This document shows positions 24,901 through 33,194 of a DNA stretch of 64,000 nt, one piece after another. Every line of letters starts with the position of its first letter. Positions within the stretch are counted from its first letter, which is position 1. A program made the position numbers and the translations under genes. This DNA is from Watersipora subatra (lineage: Eukaryota > Bryozoa > Gymnolaemata > Cheilostomatida > Watersiporidae). The notes beneath the pieces are model-generated. The model searched no databases. It was not told the DNA's origin and worked only from the letters and a program-made list of their open reading frames with translations. Location of the stretch: the NCBI RefSeq assembly GCF_963576615.1, contig NC_088715.1, positions 49,702,007 through 49,766,006 of the forward strand, in the 5' to 3' direction.

Positions 24901-27338
24901 AGTCAGGTAACCCGCAGCAAATGTCATCAAACAGAAAAAAAGCAGTATTTCACCATTTTTCGTGCTAAAACGATTAAAATCCGTACGATTTTAAAAACTC
25001 GCAGAATTATTTACAGTACTTGCAATACTGTTCATCGAGCAAGCGTTCATCGTCAATTCATTACTCAAAATATTTTGGAAAATTATAGTTAGTATCATAA
25101 AATTCTTCATTTGCATCACAATCCTCCACGACCTACCAACGAACAAGTCATATGGATTTTTTCGCGATATCGTTCTAATAAAGTTTGTTATTATGACGAA
25201 GGAAGTAGATAAAGATATTTGAAAGCTGTTACAAATGGAAGTGAAATTTTTGTTCTAACATCATGTGCAAGAATTATTTTGGTTGGTTTACGCCGTTACT
25301 TAGAAACAGCTTTTCTAAACAGAGCCATATGAATGCCGGTATTTTGGCCACTAGGGTTTCTGACACACCTTACACAATGCCGGAATAACAGCCGTTGGGG
25401 TTCAAAGGGTTAAGCTGACCATTAGCCTTGTTTTTAGGTAGTCGCTACTTTGAGAAGCAGAGGCTTATCAAACTATATAAACAAACATGAAGAGATTTTG
25501 AATATCCGAAGATCAAATTTTTTCTTCACATTAGAGAAGTTAAACAATTAAAATGTTGCACAACGTGCTATAATTTATTTATCTTTGGAAATAACTATAT
25601 ATTATTTTTATATAATAATCTCTACCATGATAAAAGTCTAAAGGTATGACCCTACAAAACAATTTTTTCGTTGATTCTGACCTAAAAATAATTTCGTTGA
25701 AATGAACGAAAAACAGAATTACTCGGCCGAAATTCACAGAACTGTCTGAGCTGTGCACGCACACCAAAATCGTCGACAAAAAGCTTTTAATTAGCTAAAC
25801 AAATTATTAGCAAGCACGATTCTAGCAGCTTTTGCAATTTTTATAGTCCAAGCCGCATAACTTAACATGCAATAAAATACTAGCGCAATTTGCCATAATG
25901 AATACGATGCAACTGACTTGATTGCGCTAAAGATGGCAACTCTTTCTACAACGGAACTTTTGCTGCTGAAAAAGAAATTGTTATTAGTAAAAAAGAAATG
26001 ATTTGTAGCTACATCAAACGATAAAAAATCAACAATAGTGCAATCTAGGCAGTTGCATCATATGTACTATGTCGAATTGCGCTAGTACTTTTATTGTGTG
26101 TCGAAATACGTGTCTTGGACTATGTAAATTGTAAAAGCTGCTAGAATAGTGCTCGCTAATAGTTTGTTCAGCCAATTAAAAGCGTTTCGTCGACGATTTC
26201 GGTGTGCATGTACAGCTCAGACAATTCTATAAATTTCGGCCGAATAGTTCTGCGTTTTTTGTTCATTTCCTGAATTCGGTCAGAATCAACGAAAAAATTG
26301 TTACGTGTGGCCGTAACAGCCGTAATAGCAAGTGATTAGTATAAAAGTGTCCACTAAATTGTACTAATAATGACTCAATAACAATTAATTCCTTCGTTGT
26401 TGCTCATGATTTTAGTGAAGGTATGTCTGAGAAAAATTGATTGTCAAAATCATCAGAACTACACTCTGTTTGAAATCACTAGTTTTAATCTGATCAAAAG
26501 AGTGTTTTGTGCAGTTTAAATAAATTAAGAAAAACAATAAAACAACTGTAAAGGTTTTCAAACTTTGTCAAACAACTGTAACTTTCAAACTTCATATCAT
26601 GAGGAAAATGGTTCGTATGGGTGTGTGTGGGTGTCCTGTGTATGGGTGTGGTTTGTGTGGGTGTGGTTTGTGTGTGTGTGGTGTGTGTGTGTGTGTGTGG
26701 TGTGTGTGTGGGTGTGGTGTGTGTGTGGTGTAGTGCGGTGTGTGTGTAAAAAAAACTTTACTGTTCCAGCAGTAGCGATCCATCAAAACTTTGAATACAA
26801 CGATACTGGTACCTCTCGATACTGGTACAAATGTAAAAATAAGATATCAGTCTGTCTTTGTCTGGTACTTTGTCTGACCGATTGGAGAGAGAATTTAGAT
26901 TTATAATAAAATAAATTAGAATTTAATTTATTCCTACTCGAGATGATAAAGTTGTCCGCGTGAAAAGTATTAGCCTTTCTGATTTAGCAATCAAACTTTA
27001 CGAAAAAGCGGAAATAGAAGTTTGAAAATGAAACGGCACATTTAAAAATTACAAATTAATAAAATAGGTAATGGTAGCAAAAAATAGTTTTTAAACAATT
27101 TCAAAAATTTACAAATGCAAAAGGTAAAATTATTTAATAATCGAAAGTGCACATTTATCGTGTGCATACGGTATACGATAAGAGCGATAGAATGCTAAGG
27201 ACTGTATCGCTGGGTGGCTTAATGCCTGGTTTAAAACTCGTGGTTGCCATCTCCATGAGTTCAAAACCAGCACGCAGCGAGCTTTCAATTCCAAGATTTT
27301 TATAGCTATTGGTGGACAAACCAAAGTGCACACACACG

Positions 27339-27380
<42 letters not shown>

Positions 27381-30179
27381 TTGAGATTTACATATAATAT
27401 AGATTCATACGTATTTATTTATAAATTTCAGTGTTTGTTTTTAATCTTTGATCCCTGTATCCAGTTACAGCCATTAAAATCTAGTAATGAAAAATCCATT
27501 TCATAGAGGATTTGATCTCGGTACCTCCAGGTCTGAAGACCAGCGATCTAAACCACTACACTACAGTTGTTCAACTGACCACAGTGTTGGATGATTGTGA
27601 TTACATCAATTACATTGGTTAAAATACTCAACAATTAGGATTATTAACTAGCACAGTTGATCGTTACATGTAATACAACTATTCTTAAGCTGGCTTAAAA
27701 CACTGCCATTGTTTTAGTAAAGACTTATACTACTAGCTGGCGAGTTAAGTTACTCAAATTCATACTATATCAAATTATATATAGTATCCATACATCCAAC
27801 ATTTTATGCTATCTTTGTTATCTCATTACTAGCATGTCAGCTTTAACGATGGCGTTTTTTATACAATGACCTCTCTATATGTTTGCCTGTTGCTTCTGTT
27901 GCTGTCTACCTGGAACAAAAATTATTTTTGTGATGTTATTTTGTTTTTTTTTGTATCTTGTGTTTGTCTCATGTCAAGGTTTAGTTCTGCACTTTTATAT
28001 ACAAGTGAATGCCACCCTTTGTTGGCTTGTCAGTTTTTTTACTTGCCTCGTCTGCTTGTGACATTATAGCAAGTAGACTCTGTAAATTTGAACTTCATCA
28101 TATTTTACTGAAGTGACGTTTTCATGCAACATTTTCAGCTATCCTAAGGAGGGCTTTTAAGAAAAGCCCTCCTTAGGATAGCATTGTTAGAGCATGCACA
28201 AAGTCATGGGCTCAAATCCTGTTGAAAGCAATATTTTTCTAACCTCTAAGCATGGCTTTGGACAGACAGAGGGACACGTCTCTTATTATAGTAAAGATTG
28301 TTATGTATACCCACTCTACTTGTCATTGCTTAAAGGGTTCAAAAATTCCTGTTGTGTTTCTTGTTTTTTATTTCTATGTTAACTTTAAATAGTTCATTCT
28401 ATTTGTAGCGGACTGAACCTTCGCATCAAAGGCGTTCCGAGACAACGTTAGAATTTAGGGAATTACCCAACCCTGATGAAAAAATGCTTGGGATTCTATG
28501 CTCTCCATATGGCGAGATTGTTAGGGTGTCACCCAAACCACACTATTCTAAAGGTAACCTTTTGAATTCATGAATTTCTCTAGATATTTGCTGTACTAAA
28601 AAGAAACTGCTACACGGGATCATAAAAATGTTAAAAAATGCTGTTTGCTTTATGGTAGTTTTCAACTTTGAAGGTTTCGAGTTCAAATTCTGAAACACGA
28701 ACATAAAATTTCTCAAGAGTTCCCTTTCATTTACTCTCTGGGGTTGTATATAAAAAACCATGGAGCTCTGCTGGTTATAGCAAACTTACCTTTGGTAGGG
28801 CACGTTAATCCAACGCTTCGTATTGTAGCAAAACGGCCCAACTAATGTGGCCTTGTCCAAACTTCTTAGAGGTCCGATATGTCAGGTTTTTAAAATTTAA
28901 TAAAAGATTATATGTTTTTTTTCAACATTTAAGGCTTGCAATTTGACATCAACTTGAAAACTGGGCATTGAGAGTGATCTCTGTTTTAGTGTTCCAGTCT
29001 ATATAGTGAAGATCTGTTTAGTGTTCCAGTCTATCTAGTAAAGATCTGTTTTAGTTTTCCAGTCTATCTAGTGAAGATCTGTTTTAGTGTTACAGTCTAT
29101 CTAGTGAAGATCTATTTTAGTGTTCCAGTCTATCTGGTAAATATCTGTTTTAGTGTTCAAGTCTATCTACGTAGTAAAGATCTGTTTTAGTGTTACAGTC
29201 TATCTAGTGAAGATCTGTTTTAGTGTTCCAGTCTATTTAGTAAAGATTTGAACTGAGAAAGAACTGAGAAGCAAACATTTTTGATCAGTTTTAAAATTTT
29301 AACGACCTCAATTCAAATTAAATTGAATTTAGAGTATTTCTATTATCTTGACACAAGTAGCAACTAATTAAACCACATTTTACCAGTTGCATAATGATTG
29401 TGAGTTTTTGTTAGCAGATCACTAGCTAGGATCTTAAAGGTGTAAAACGGCAAAACGAGCAAACTTGGGAAAAAAGCGAACCATCTCCAAAAATTACCAT
29501 ACTCATTGATAAGTTGAAATTCCTATTTAAGATGAACTTAGACACAGTTTCAATAAATTGTATCAGAAAATGCTGGTATTTTTTGATCGTTTGCAATTCT
29601 TTTTCATGTTTTAAGTGATCTGACGGCCAGGTTGTTTCAGGATTACAATCAACTTGACTTGACCCCGATTAAAAATCTTGTAGGAGAAATATGGGCAAAA
29701 AGACGTCATTAGTTATCGTTGCTATAGTACGGGCTACTGTGTTGAAATGGTAGCAGTACGCGTCTCTGTTCTGTCAATCTTCGCAACTACAAATGTCATA
29801 ATCATATTTTTGATATCCCTGAGTGTTTTTAACTGCAATCATGTTGGTTTTAATTTTAAAAAATTCTGGCAGTCAGACTATTTCAAGCGTCAAAAACAAT
29901 TTCAAATGATATATAAATACCAATACTTTCTGATCAAATCAACAAAAACTTTGTCGAAGTTCGTGTTTAACAGTTGGTTAAAAGCATGGAGGTAGATATG
30001 AACAATCATGTGCTGCACATATTTCATTCTATTTAGCCTTTTCCTTATTTGTTTGTCCCTTTTCAGCATTTGTGGAGTTCAAGGAGGCTGAATCCGCGAG
30101 CAAAGCTTTAGCTGGTTTGCAAGCTGCCGGCCACTATGTATTCATGGCAAAAGTGAGGGTAGATAGTTTTACTTTTTGA
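7551..30179 (+). CDS. Unassigned RNA-binding protein gene with two C-terminal RRM-like folds (11 exons)
   Basis: Exons that join in phase with GT/AG borders: 7551-7592, 12202-12267, 14515-14643, 15319-15959, 16948-17013, 17899-17961, 20121-20168, 20755-20878, 23491-23615, 28409-28553, 30067-30179. The protein starts MAQQPSDEGGEPIM. Next come a short charged exon (RFETRDDRQCRADYGD) and a helical region from exons 3-4 rich in Leu, Glu and Lys. Two acidic linker exons and an ESEKEKGAAAGS linker follow, then two RRM-like folds. I infer binding to RNA; cell location is unknown and no signal peptide or membrane span is seen. An acceptor (CATTGCAG) ends at 7502, so a 5'UTR exon may precede the ATG. 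The final stop TGA (30177-30179) is read through a possible donor at 30155 or 30160, so the true 3' end could lie further on. Exon 4 contains a frame break. Confidence 0.72.
7700..7985 (+). repeat. Degenerate tandem repeat, about 24-bp unit, intron 1
   Basis: Repeated GTTAGAATGTTCCAGAATGTT-like units, about ten, with substitutions. It starts about 110 bp after exon 1. Confidence 0.75.
8445..9085 (+). repeat. Tandem repeat, about 63-bp unit, ten copies, intron 1
   Basis: Each unit contains TGCTGTCAAGGTATATGG, GTAGCTCTATTG and ACTGTCATAG. Neighbouring units differ by a few bases. An apparent 66-codon frame inside is accidental. Confidence 0.9.
9127..9580 (+). mobile_element. TTAA-site MITE, copy 2 (left half only)
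   Basis: After TTAA comes TTTTTGACTTGCAAC and the family's left-arm text (ATTTGGTATCAAAAGG, CGAACAGTTAATCACAGC, GGCTCAAATGGGACGTAGTT). The right arm is missing. It lies in intron 1. Confidence 0.7.
10221..11434. mobile_element. TIR element with perfect 18-bp ends
   Basis: CTACCCTAGGACACTTAT at 10221-10238 is matched exactly in reverse at 11417-11434. Subterminal TTTCGCG/CGCGAAA motifs lie inside the left end. A degenerate relative of the Tigger-like element (about 10460-11080) fills the middle. No intact transposase frame exists, and flanking duplications are unclear, so the superfamily is open. It lies in intron 1. Confidence 0.7.
11655..11885 (+). repeat. Dispersed repeat family R1, copy 1
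   Basis: Shared order of blocks: AGAGGCTGCTTTAG, a GAGTTTTAAAATCAAATA block, GCGGCCTGGTGGAA, AAATCAGACAAAAAATGTC, GCTAACAGATGGACACACAC, ATTTATTAAAATA. The same order occurs at 35035-35930 and 39925-40095. It is non-coding. Confidence 0.65.
12676..12748 (+). tRNA. tRNA-Ile(AAT)-like gene or relic
   Basis: GGCTGGT pairs with ATCGGCC as acceptor stem (with wobbles). The D-arm is GCTC...GAGT, and the anticodon loop CTAATAA gives AAT (Ile). The TTCAAAC T-loop is present. The anticodon and T stems have mismatches, so it may be a pseudogene or SINE head rather than a working tRNA. It lies in intron 2 of the RRM gene. I see nothing else identifiable between 12750 and 14514. Confidence 0.5.
14515..14643 (+). 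CDS. Exon 3 of the RRM gene
   Basis: The acceptor TATACAG and donor GTATGT flank 43 codons in phase 0. The peptide is amphipathic and helical (LREVVDNVIEMVRDY, ILEMMRAMLWRYLDNPS). The preceding exons end GEPIM and KGPM, and this one opens LREPPM. No family is recognised. Confidence 0.75.
14970..15090 (+). repeat. Tandem repeat, about 30-bp unit, three copies
   Basis: TATTGCTACTATATGCTATAG followed by TTCTCGCTTT, three times, in intron 3. Confidence 0.85.
15319..15959 (+). CDS. Exon 4 of the RRM gene, containing a frame break
   Basis: The exon runs from acceptor TGTTTCAG to donor GTAACA. From 15319 the frame is open for about 180 codons: helical, acidic segments (FDDESERVFARLKNLVTDIE), then strands resembling the start of a third RRM-like fold (VEVTFIVKLRNFPFP). 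It stops at 15871-15873. The frame one base back resumes coherent coding (LNTLIKQFGDFKNVQKAFEN) up to SSSMLQ at the donor, in phase with exon 5. The switch must lie between about 15828 and 15873, next to an AAAA run at 15844-15847. A one-base loss, an assembly error, a short unrecognised intron or programmed slippage could each explain it. Confidence 0.7.
16001..16145 (+). repeat. GT-rich simple repeat in intron 4
   Basis: Interrupted TGTGTG tracts mixed with GCATG motifs. The rest of intron 4 (15960-16947) holds no coding or repeat I recognise. Confidence 0.7.
16948..17013 (+). CDS. Exon 5 of the RRM gene (acidic linker)
   Basis: It has 22 codons in phase 0 between CTTATAG and GTATCAG (AEQQAFLEEGMQTMKVEKGE). 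Its length and its EQ...EGM...E pattern resemble exon 6 (YEQVLASSVKEGMEFEQEEF), which suggests an old tandem exon duplication. Confidence 0.65.
17148..17533 (-). repeat. Inverted duplicate of exon 6 and its flanks (left arm)
   Basis: This interval is a near-exact reverse complement of 17884-18259. On the minus strand it carries a full copy of exon 6 with its acceptor (GCTTACAG) and a GT donor still present, followed by the copied 5' end of the Helitron-like element that starts at 18043. The arms are separated by about 350 bp of TA-rich DNA. In the pre-mRNA of the RRM gene the two arms could pair into a stem of several hundred base pairs that buries exon 6. Confidence 0.85.
17534..17883. repeat. 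TA-rich tandem repeats between the inverted arms
   Basis: Runs of TATATA and alternating AACGTTATATATAT / AACATTATATATAT units occupy about 17540-17710; the rest is AT-rich unique DNA. It would form the loop of the large inverted repeat. Confidence 0.75.
17899..17961 (+). CDS. Exon 6 of the RRM gene (acidic linker, duplicated in inverse)
   Basis: It has 21 codons in phase 0 between CGCTTACAG and GTATATT, encoding a Glu-rich peptide (YEQVLASSVKEGMEFEQEEF). An inverse copy of exon and splice sites lies about 0.5 kb upstream in intron 5. Confidence 0.7.
18043..19105 (+). mobile_element. Helitron-like non-autonomous element, copy A
   Basis: It begins A^TCTATATAATATATATTAA and ends with an imperfect GC hairpin (ACTCGGGCAACGCC) followed by a CTTAGT end. 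A TC start, a hairpin near the 3' end, a CTRR-type end and insertion between A and T are Helitron hallmarks; I see no terminal inverted repeats. Internal text is shared with 20922-21701 and, inverted, with 26480-27403. An antisense tRNA-like block ending in a B-box (GAGTTCTAAACC on the minus strand) lies near 18150-18215. No Rep/helicase frame is present. Confidence 0.55.
19740..19935 (+). repeat. Short repeats in intron 6
   Basis: About four units of a GATAACCATTGGCTATACATCTC type occur in 19740-19830. A block at 19835-19935 (GATGTCTATAGTTGCC onward) is related to 52005-52110. Nothing else was recognised between copy A and exon 7. Confidence 0.5.
20121..20168 (+). CDS. Exon 7 of the RRM gene (linker)
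   Basis: It has 16 codons between TTGATTTAG and GTAAGA, encoding ESEKEKGAAAGSTPRE, a charged flexible linker before the first RRM-like fold. It is placed by phase and context. Confidence 0.6.
20290..20635 (+). mobile_element. TIR element (CACTRTRTTTCCATG family), copy 1
   Basis: Ends CACTGTATTTCCATG and CATGGAAACATAGTG form inverted repeats. Interior blocks (CACTCGCAAACTTTT, GATGATTCGCAAAAAG type, AACTCAATGTGCGCACAATTC) recur at 33195-33503 (inverted), 34691-34960 and 52639-53996. It has no transposase and sits in intron 7. Confidence 0.7.
20755..23615 (+). CDS. Exons 8 and 9 of the RRM gene: first RRM-like fold
   Basis: Exon 8 (20755-20878) and exon 9 (23491-23615) join in phase (CATG|GATATG). 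Together they read KPFHTIFIEKL (strand 1, RNP2 position), a helix (DLLKRFKEYGTI), LYTIKDPHG, then YVRFESPSAAEKAAS (RNP1 position and helix 2). This strand-helix-strand order with an aromatic [Y/F]VRF core is RRM-like. The donors are GTGAGT and GTATAC. The 2.6-kb intron between them contains the Helitron-like copy B and the Tigger-like element. Confidence 0.75.
20922..21701 (+). mobile_element. Helitron-like non-autonomous element, copy B
   Basis: It starts TCTATATATGTTAATCTCAA and ends CAGCTATGCCAAACATTCATCTAG, followed by T. Most of the interior aligns with copy A (TTTCGCGATTGCA, GTACCAGACAAAGA, ATGATATGAAGTTTGAAAG). The antisense tRNA-like block here is near 21025-21090 (B-box GAGTTCAAATCC on the minus strand). 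Confidence 0.55.
21798..21862. repeat. Near-perfect hairpin, about 28-bp arms, short loop
   Basis: Arms TGTAACACTCATCAGATAAA... and its reverse complement enclose a short loop (AGTCCTC). It directly abuts a long (TA)n run at 21863-21928. Confidence 0.9.
21863..21928. repeat. (TA)n microsatellite
   Basis: An uninterrupted TA run of about 66 bp lies between the hairpin and the Tigger-like element, whose TA target copy merges with it. Confidence 0.95.
22561..22595. repeat. Palindromic hairpin
   Basis: The sequence TTCCGACGTTGATTC and its exact reverse complement are separated by a 5-base spacer. It lies 11 bp left of a larger foldback. Confidence 0.9.
22607..22726. mobile_element. 120-bp GC-rich foldback insert
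   Basis: The arms begin CACGGGCTAGCCGGGTCACG and end with its reverse complement; pairing continues inward through the CGCCACGCACATACAAAACA block with one or two mismatches. Its GC content is far above its surroundings. It looks like a foldback MITE inserted into the Tigger-like element. Confidence 0.75.
23120..23205. repeat. Short tandem repeat, TATATATATTGACA unit
   Basis: About four units in intron 8, just right of the Tigger-like element. Confidence 0.85.
23843..24752 (+). mobile_element. TTAA-site MITE, copy 3 (full length)
   Basis: It opens AGGTTGACTTGCAACAAAAT after TTAA and closes with GCAAGTAGACCT before TTTA. The interior matches copies at 6503, 56918 and 61891, including TGATCAGATTACGAC and the CTTCGGGTTCTACCG block on the minus strand. 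It has no transposase and lies in intron 9. Confidence 0.85.
24757..25409 (+). mobile_element. Second TTAA-site MITE, different family, abutting the first
   Basis: Ends CCCTTTGAACCC and GGGTTCAAAGGG form inverted repeats, flanked by TTTA on the left and TTAA on the right, which is the TTAA target of piggyBac-like elements. CTGTGTGTCAG and CTGACACACC form a second, subterminal inverted pair. It shares its left 4-bp site with the right end of the preceding MITE. No long coding frame is present. Confidence 0.75.
25644..26317. mobile_element. Foldback TIR element with arms of about 230 bp
   Basis: The left part (AATTTTTTCGTTGATTCTGACC, CAGAACTGTCTGAGCTGTGC, AATCGTCGACAAAAAGC, GCTAGAATCG-type blocks) returns as its reverse complement at about 26090-26317. 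The outermost bases are GTATGACCC... and ...GGCCGTAAC. The middle (25870-26090) is unique. No coding was seen. The superfamily cannot be assigned from the ends. Confidence 0.75.
26480..27403 (-). mobile_element. Helitron-like element, copy C (inverted, 3' end lost)
   Basis: On the minus strand it starts after A at 27404 with TCTATATTATATGTAAATC and follows copies A and B. It is interrupted by a CA run (27330-27376) and a GT-rich tract (26610-26747). The characteristic 3' hairpin and CTAGT end are missing, so the left border is approximate. A plus-strand tRNA-like block near 27195-27265 ends in a B-box-like ATGAGTTCAAAACC. Confidence 0.55.
27490..27575 (-). repeat. tRNA-like relic (SINE head), minus strand
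   Basis: On the minus strand, TGTAGTGTAGTGGTTTAGATC resembles an A-box region and GAGATCAAATCC a B-box, spaced as in tRNA genes. There is no clean cloverleaf. It lies next to the Helitron-like copy C. Confidence 0.45.
28138..28182. repeat. Perfect hairpin, 21-bp arms, 3-nt loop
   Basis: GCTATCCTAAGGAGGGCTTT and its reverse complement enclose AAG. It sits immediately left of the SINE-like copy at 28190 in intron 9. Confidence 0.9.
28190..28320 (+). repeat. tRNA-derived SINE-like repeat, copy 2
   Basis: A degenerate tRNA-like 3' half (GGGCTCAAATCC as B-box) is followed by the tail CTCTAAGCATGGCTTTGG and TTATTATAGTAAAGATTG, the same tail as the copy at 5307-5500. Confidence 0.5.
28409..30179 (+). 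CDS. Exons 10 and 11 of the RRM gene: second RRM-like fold and likely stop
   Basis: Exon 10 (28409-28553; ATTTGTAG / GTAACC) and exon 11 (30067-30179; TTTCAG) join in phase. The order is TLEFRELPNP (strand 1), a helix (DEKMLGILCSPYGEI), VRVSPKPHY, AFVEFKEAESASKALAGL (RNP1 position and helix 2), then HYVFMAKVR (strand 4). This is a convincing RRM layout. The frame closes VDSFTF-stop at 30179. GTGAGG and GTAGAT in the last codons could act as donors, so the gene may continue, but I found no further exon. Confidence 0.72.
28985..29250 (+). repeat. Minisatellite, about 33-bp unit, eight copies
   Basis: The unit contains GTGTTCCAGTCTATCTAGTG and AAGATCTGTTTTA, with single-base variants between copies. 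It lies in intron 10. Confidence 0.85.
29560..29700 (+). repeat. Dispersed repeat (GTGATCTGACNGCCAGG family)
   Basis: The block GTGATCTGACGGCCAGGTTG then TTTCAGGATTACAATC recurs in similar form at about 22150-22265, 51890-52010 and 58775-58900. It is non-coding. Confidence 0.55.
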
Positions 30180-30306
30180 TTATAAAAGCTGAGTGGGGTT
30201 TAGATTGATCAAGTTAGACCAAATCGAATCTGGAGGAATCATTTTGTTTGTTAAAAGTGTGTCTCTGTAGGTTGATTTCTGGCGGTGAAATAGATGCATA
30301 GTACAA

Positions 30307-31737
30307 AACTGAATATAGAGTTTGACACTGAATATAGAGTAAAAGACTGAATATATACTATAAGACTGAATATAGTGTATAAGACTGAATATAGAGTATA
30401 AGACTGAATATAGAGTATAAGACTGAATATAGTGTATAAGACTGAATATAGAGTATAAGACTGAATATAGAGTATAAGACTGAATATAGAGTATAAGACT
30501 GAATATAGAGTAAAAGACTGAATATAGAATATAAGACTGAATATAGAATATAAGACTGAATATAGAATATAAGACTGAATATAGAGTATAAGACTGAATA
30601 TAGAGTATAAGACTGAATATAGAGTATAAGACTGAATATAGAGTATAAGACTGAATATAGAGTATAAGACTGAATATAGAGTATAAGACTGAATATAGTG
30701 TATAAGACTGAATATAGAGTATAAGACTGTATATAGAGTATAAGACTGAATATAGTGTATAAGACTGAATATAGAGTATAAGACTGAATATAGACTATAA
30801 GACTGAATATAGACTATAGGACTGAATATAGAGTATAAGACTGAATATAGAGTATAAGACTGAATATAGAGTATAAGACTGAATATAGTGTATAAGACTG
30901 AATATAGAGTATAAGACTGAATATAGACTATTAGACTGAATATAGTGTATAAGACTGAATATAGAGTATAAGACTGAATATAGAGTATAAGACTGAATAT
31001 AGAGTATGAGACTGAGTATAGTGTATAAGACTGAATATAGAGTATAAGACTGTATATAGAGTATAAGACTGAATATAGAGTATAAGACTGAATATAGAGT
31101 ATAAGACTGAATATAGTGTATAAGACTGAATATAGAGTATAAGACTGAATATATACTATAAGACTGAATATAGAGTATAAGACTGAATATAGAGTATAAG
31201 ACTGAGTATAGTGTATAAGACTGAATATAGAGTATAAGACTGTATATAGAGTATAAGACTGAATATAGAGTATAAGACTGAATATAGAGTATAAGACTGA
31301 ATATAGAGTATAAGACTGAATATAGAGTATAAGACTGAATATAGAGTATAAGACTGAATATAGTGTATAAGACTGAATATAGAGTATAAGACTGAATATA
31401 GACTATTAGACTGAATATAGTGTATAAGACTGAATATAGAGTATAAGACTGAATATAGAGTATAAGACTGAATATAGAGTATGAGACTGAATATAGAGTA
31501 TAATGCTGAATATAGTGTATAAGACTGAATATAGAGTATAAGAGTGAATATAGAGTATAAGACTGAATATAGAGTATAAGACTGAATATAGAGTATGAGA
31601 CTGAATATAGAGTATAATACTGAATATAGTGTATAAGACTGAATATAGAGTATAAGACTGAATATAGAGTATAAGACTGAATATAGACTATAAGACTGAA
31701 TATAGAGTATAAGACTGAATATAGAGTATAGGACTGA
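30307..31737 (+). repeat. 19-bp satellite array, about 75 copies
   Basis: The unit GAATATAGAGTATAAGACT is repeated head to tail with few variants (GTGTATAAG, GACTATAAG, GAGTATGAG). The array begins about 130 bp after the stop codon of the RRM gene. There are no spacers, so it is not a CRISPR array. Confidence 0.97.
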
Positions 31738-31739
31738 AT

Positions 31740-33194
31740 ATTATAACGTCATACAACATTCAGTTTCTGTGATTGTTTTAATACTCTTAGCACTATAGCA
31801 TCTATATTGGAAGTTTTTATCTTTTTTAGCCTGATCGATTCTCCACATAAAAACAGGGCTGGTAAAACAGGAAGTTTAAAAGGCAAGCATTAAAAAGTAC
31901 AATTATGCTTTTCATCTCGTAGATTGTGATGTACTGAAAAGCTGAGCATTGTCGATGTTTTAATAGATTTTATTTATCAGAGTGCTGTGCTTTTTATCTA
32001 TAACAAATGGTATGTCCTTCAGATAAGGTGTTGCCGTTAGATTTTTTATACAGCATATATCTTGTTTTTTATAACCATTTGTTTCCCACTAGTTTTGTAT
32101 CAACTATTGGTACTTTTATGATTTATTTTATAAAGTTTTTCAACTTTTCAAAGTTCTATATTGCTCGTAGGCTATTTTTTAAAGTTTCCTGATGTCATAT
32201 TTTTGTCTGATTTTTGCTCTGTGACCTCGTTGCTGTAAGCATCGCTTCAGGTTACAATCAATGGACCATCGACTAGGGTGTATTAAACAACAGTGCCTAG
32301 TCTTTCCAACTAGTACATCGGTACGTTATATACACACCTTGAAATTTAGTTGTGGCTCACTGCCTGAGAACTGTACCGACGCGATTACACTTGGCAGGTT
32401 ACAATTTAACAGAAACTGCACTCACTGGTTGATCATGTCATCTCAACTCACAAGGTTCAAGCGCTTGACTCTAAAAGTGGTTTGTCTGATAATATTCACT
32501 GTAAAAAGAGATCTATCCCTTTCTCTGAAGCCACGGTTGAAGCAATAGAAAAAGATTTCATCATACGATATTTGAACTCGCGGCAGTCGATTAGGCAGCC
32601 TGTTGCTTTAGCAACTACACTAATCCTTCACCTTTCAGTTGTTATTGTCATAACAACTAATGATTTTGCTTGGTCACTAAACTGCTGATGTTACATACAT
32701 GTAGTTTCAATCAACACTTTTAATTACAATATATGCTCATGACTTTGCACCATTTGATCCTTGACAAATTATTACTCAAATATGTCACTTCAAAAGTGGC
32801 ATTGGTTGTCGCTGCTACATCATTAAGTGGTTGTCACATCGAACTGTATCTGACATCTGAAGCTTTGATTGGAAGCAACCAAAATGAAACTTGCAGATAA
32901 ATGGCTTTGATCTTTGTCACTTTAGTTCCATCAAATACAAGAAAACTTACTAGTGAATCCATTCATGTACCTTATTTCTTGACAATAGGGTTCGGAAAAC
33001 TGCATAAGAAATCACGTCACAGTAGGAAATCAAATTTTCGGAAGAACACTAAGTTTCTGAATTCTGTTAATATCTGCGCAAAAATGTTATGCAAAGTTCC
33101 TTAGCTTTGGTTTAGATATGCTGATTTTGCTTGAAATCAGCTGCCGCATGGCCACATCATTCAAGCACATTATTATATATCACAACTGGCACCG
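31740..33194. other. Intergenic stretch, no gene seen
   Basis: Several frames of 60-95 codons exist (for example 32261-32548), but none has domain-like content or convincing splice context. No repeats were recognised. Confidence 0.45.

Noticed and set aside
26565..27506. His-Thr, Cys-Val and Trp-Val-Cys repeat peptides
   Set aside because: Translation of GT/CA simple repeats inside a Helitron-like element.
30307..31737. Possible CRISPR-like array
   Set aside because: Units are contiguous with no unique spacers and the DNA is animal; it is a satellite. The same applies to 52655-53645.
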